Positions 5,248 to 5,568 of a DNA stretch of 5,568 nucleotides are shown piece after piece. Each line of letters begins with the position of its first letter. Position 1 is the first letter of the stretch. Below the pieces are notes generated by a model that worked only from the letters and a program-made list of their open reading frames with translations, was not told the origin of the DNA and ran no database searches. The position numbers and the translations under genes are program-made. This DNA is from Coriobacteriia bacterium (GTDB taxonomy: Bacteria > Actinomycetota > Coriobacteriia > WRKU01 > WQUG01), in assembly GCA_009785705.1 (NCBI GenBank), contig WQVS01000087.1:1-5568 (forward strand), in the 5' to 3' direction.

Positions 5248-5277
5248 AAAGCCGCTTTCACTTTAGGAAGCGGCTTT
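5248..5277 (+). terminator. second hairpin between convergent genes
   Basis: AAAGCCGCTTTC (5248-5259) pairs with GGAAGCGGCTTT (5266-5277), 12 bp with one G-T pair and an ACTTTA loop, followed by ATCTTT. It could stop read-through from the lipoprotein gene or serve the minus-strand gene ending at 5410; no strong T-run follows on either strand. Confidence 0.6.
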
Positions 5278-5336
5278 ATCTTTGGAACATTTATTGAAGC
5301 CTAAGGCATGAAGCTTAGGGTAGAGAGGAGAGAGAA

Positions 5337-5420
5337 ATGAGAATAGAAACGTAGTTAATGGTACCTGGACGTAAGGCAGAGGAATATCTTCGTGCTTATA
5401 AAGACCCCGCTAGTCAGTAG
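5337..5420 (+). pseudogene. possible decayed small gene start with a strong ribosome site
   Basis: GAGAGGAGAG (5323-5332) is an excellent ribosome site before ATG 5337, but the frame reads five codons and stops at TAG (5352-5354). After the stop it continues from an ATG at 5358 for 20 codons with ordinary composition (charged, KAEEYLRAYKD), to TAG at 5418-5420. This looks like the beginning of a gene interrupted by a nonsense change and then lost. It could equally be a short leader peptide or chance. Its end overlaps the minus-strand gene by eleven bases. Confidence 0.25.
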
Positions 5421-5568
5421 AATTTTGCTGCAGCAATTCAATTATTGCTGCATTTTGAGAAATGATTTGCTCATTCTGGAGTGCACTTTGCTCATTTTGA
5501 TAAATCATCTGTGCACAATGTCGAATGATTTGTTCATTTTGACGGATAATGACCCAGTTTTGATGTGA
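5410..5568 (-). CDS. C-terminal end of an unrecognised coiled-coil protein (partial)
   Basis: The frame is open from the window edge to TAG at 5410-5412, giving 52 residues and no start codon inside the homologous part, so the gene begins outside. The residues fall into seven-residue repeats: QNEQII, QNEQSA, QNEQII and QNAAII recur at steps of 14, 7 and 7, with Asn and Ile/Met at the a and d positions of a coiled coil. The end is IIELLQQNSTD. The other two minus-strand frames stop quickly. Function is unknown; Asn-bearing coiled coils occur in surface adhesin stalks, phage fibres and regulator dimer arms, and the fragment cannot decide between them. It converges on the lipoprotein gene, with the hairpins at 5189-5277 between them. 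Confidence 0.6.
   Translation of the reverse strand, partial: SHQNWVIIRQNEQIIRHCAQMIYQNEQSALQNEQIISQNAAIIELLQQNSTD

Noticed and set aside
5300..5319. CCTAAG/CTTAGG inverted repeat
   Set aside because: It is a six-base stem with an eight-base loop and no T-run or adjacent gene start; chance is likely.
2118..5409. Complete prophage or satellite with integration functions
   Set aside because: No integrase, repressor, terminase, capsid, portal, tape-measure or lysis gene is present; only a regulator and two tail genes are supported.

Overview
The window suits a moderately low-GC actinobacterium, most plausibly a coriobacterium such as an Atopobium-like lineage. This is an inference. The phage tail proteins are of the type common in actinobacterial siphophages and prophages. 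They sit beside a sortase-type surface protein and a DUF5067 lipoprotein, both frequent in Gram-positive gut, oral and vaginal bacteria. No rRNA, tRNA, transposase, integrase or CRISPR array is visible.

Positions 1-718 are ordinary chromosome: the C-terminal part of chorismate synthase (aroC), overlapping by 8 bases a short AroQ-type chorismate mutase. Together they make chorismate and send it to prephenate. A 229-base gap with an imperfect direct repeat follows. Next is a 389-residue secreted surface protein (948-2117) with a signal peptide, two pilin-like beta domains and a C-terminal LPHTA, membrane helix and basic tail. It ends at a long hairpin (2149-2180).

Positions 2319-4426 are phage-derived. 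A promoter with a perfect TATAAT drives a helix-turn-helix protein resembling phage late-gene regulators (2368-2850). An AT-rich leader with helically phased ATTAGC decamers ends in a strong terminator (3041-3076). A two-cistron unit follows: a major tail (tube) protein (3136-3690) and a tail assembly chaperone (3692-4012). The chaperone is extended into a DUF5361-like second part (to 4407) by what looks like a textbook programmed -1 frameshift: heptamer CCCAAAC at 4000-4006, a 7-base spacer and a perfect 8-bp outer stem. In phages the tape-measure gene follows at once. Here a terminator hairpin overlaps the stop codon instead, so the tail-tube and chaperone pair appears as a closed transcription unit without capsid, tape measure or integrase. 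It is either a neatly trimmed prophage remnant or a retained module.

Positions 4498-5153 hold a DUF5067 lipoprotein gene. Its likely promoter has a nine-G tract exactly between the -35 and -10 hexamers, an arrangement typical of phase-variable surface genes. It ends in a hairpin (5189-5219) nearly identical to the one at 2149-2180, so the whole phage and lipoprotein segment is bracketed by two copies of the same terminator-like repeat. A second hairpin (5248-5277) and a short apparently decayed stretch lead to the C-terminal end of a minus-strand coiled-coil gene built of seven-residue QNEQII-type repeats (5410-5568).
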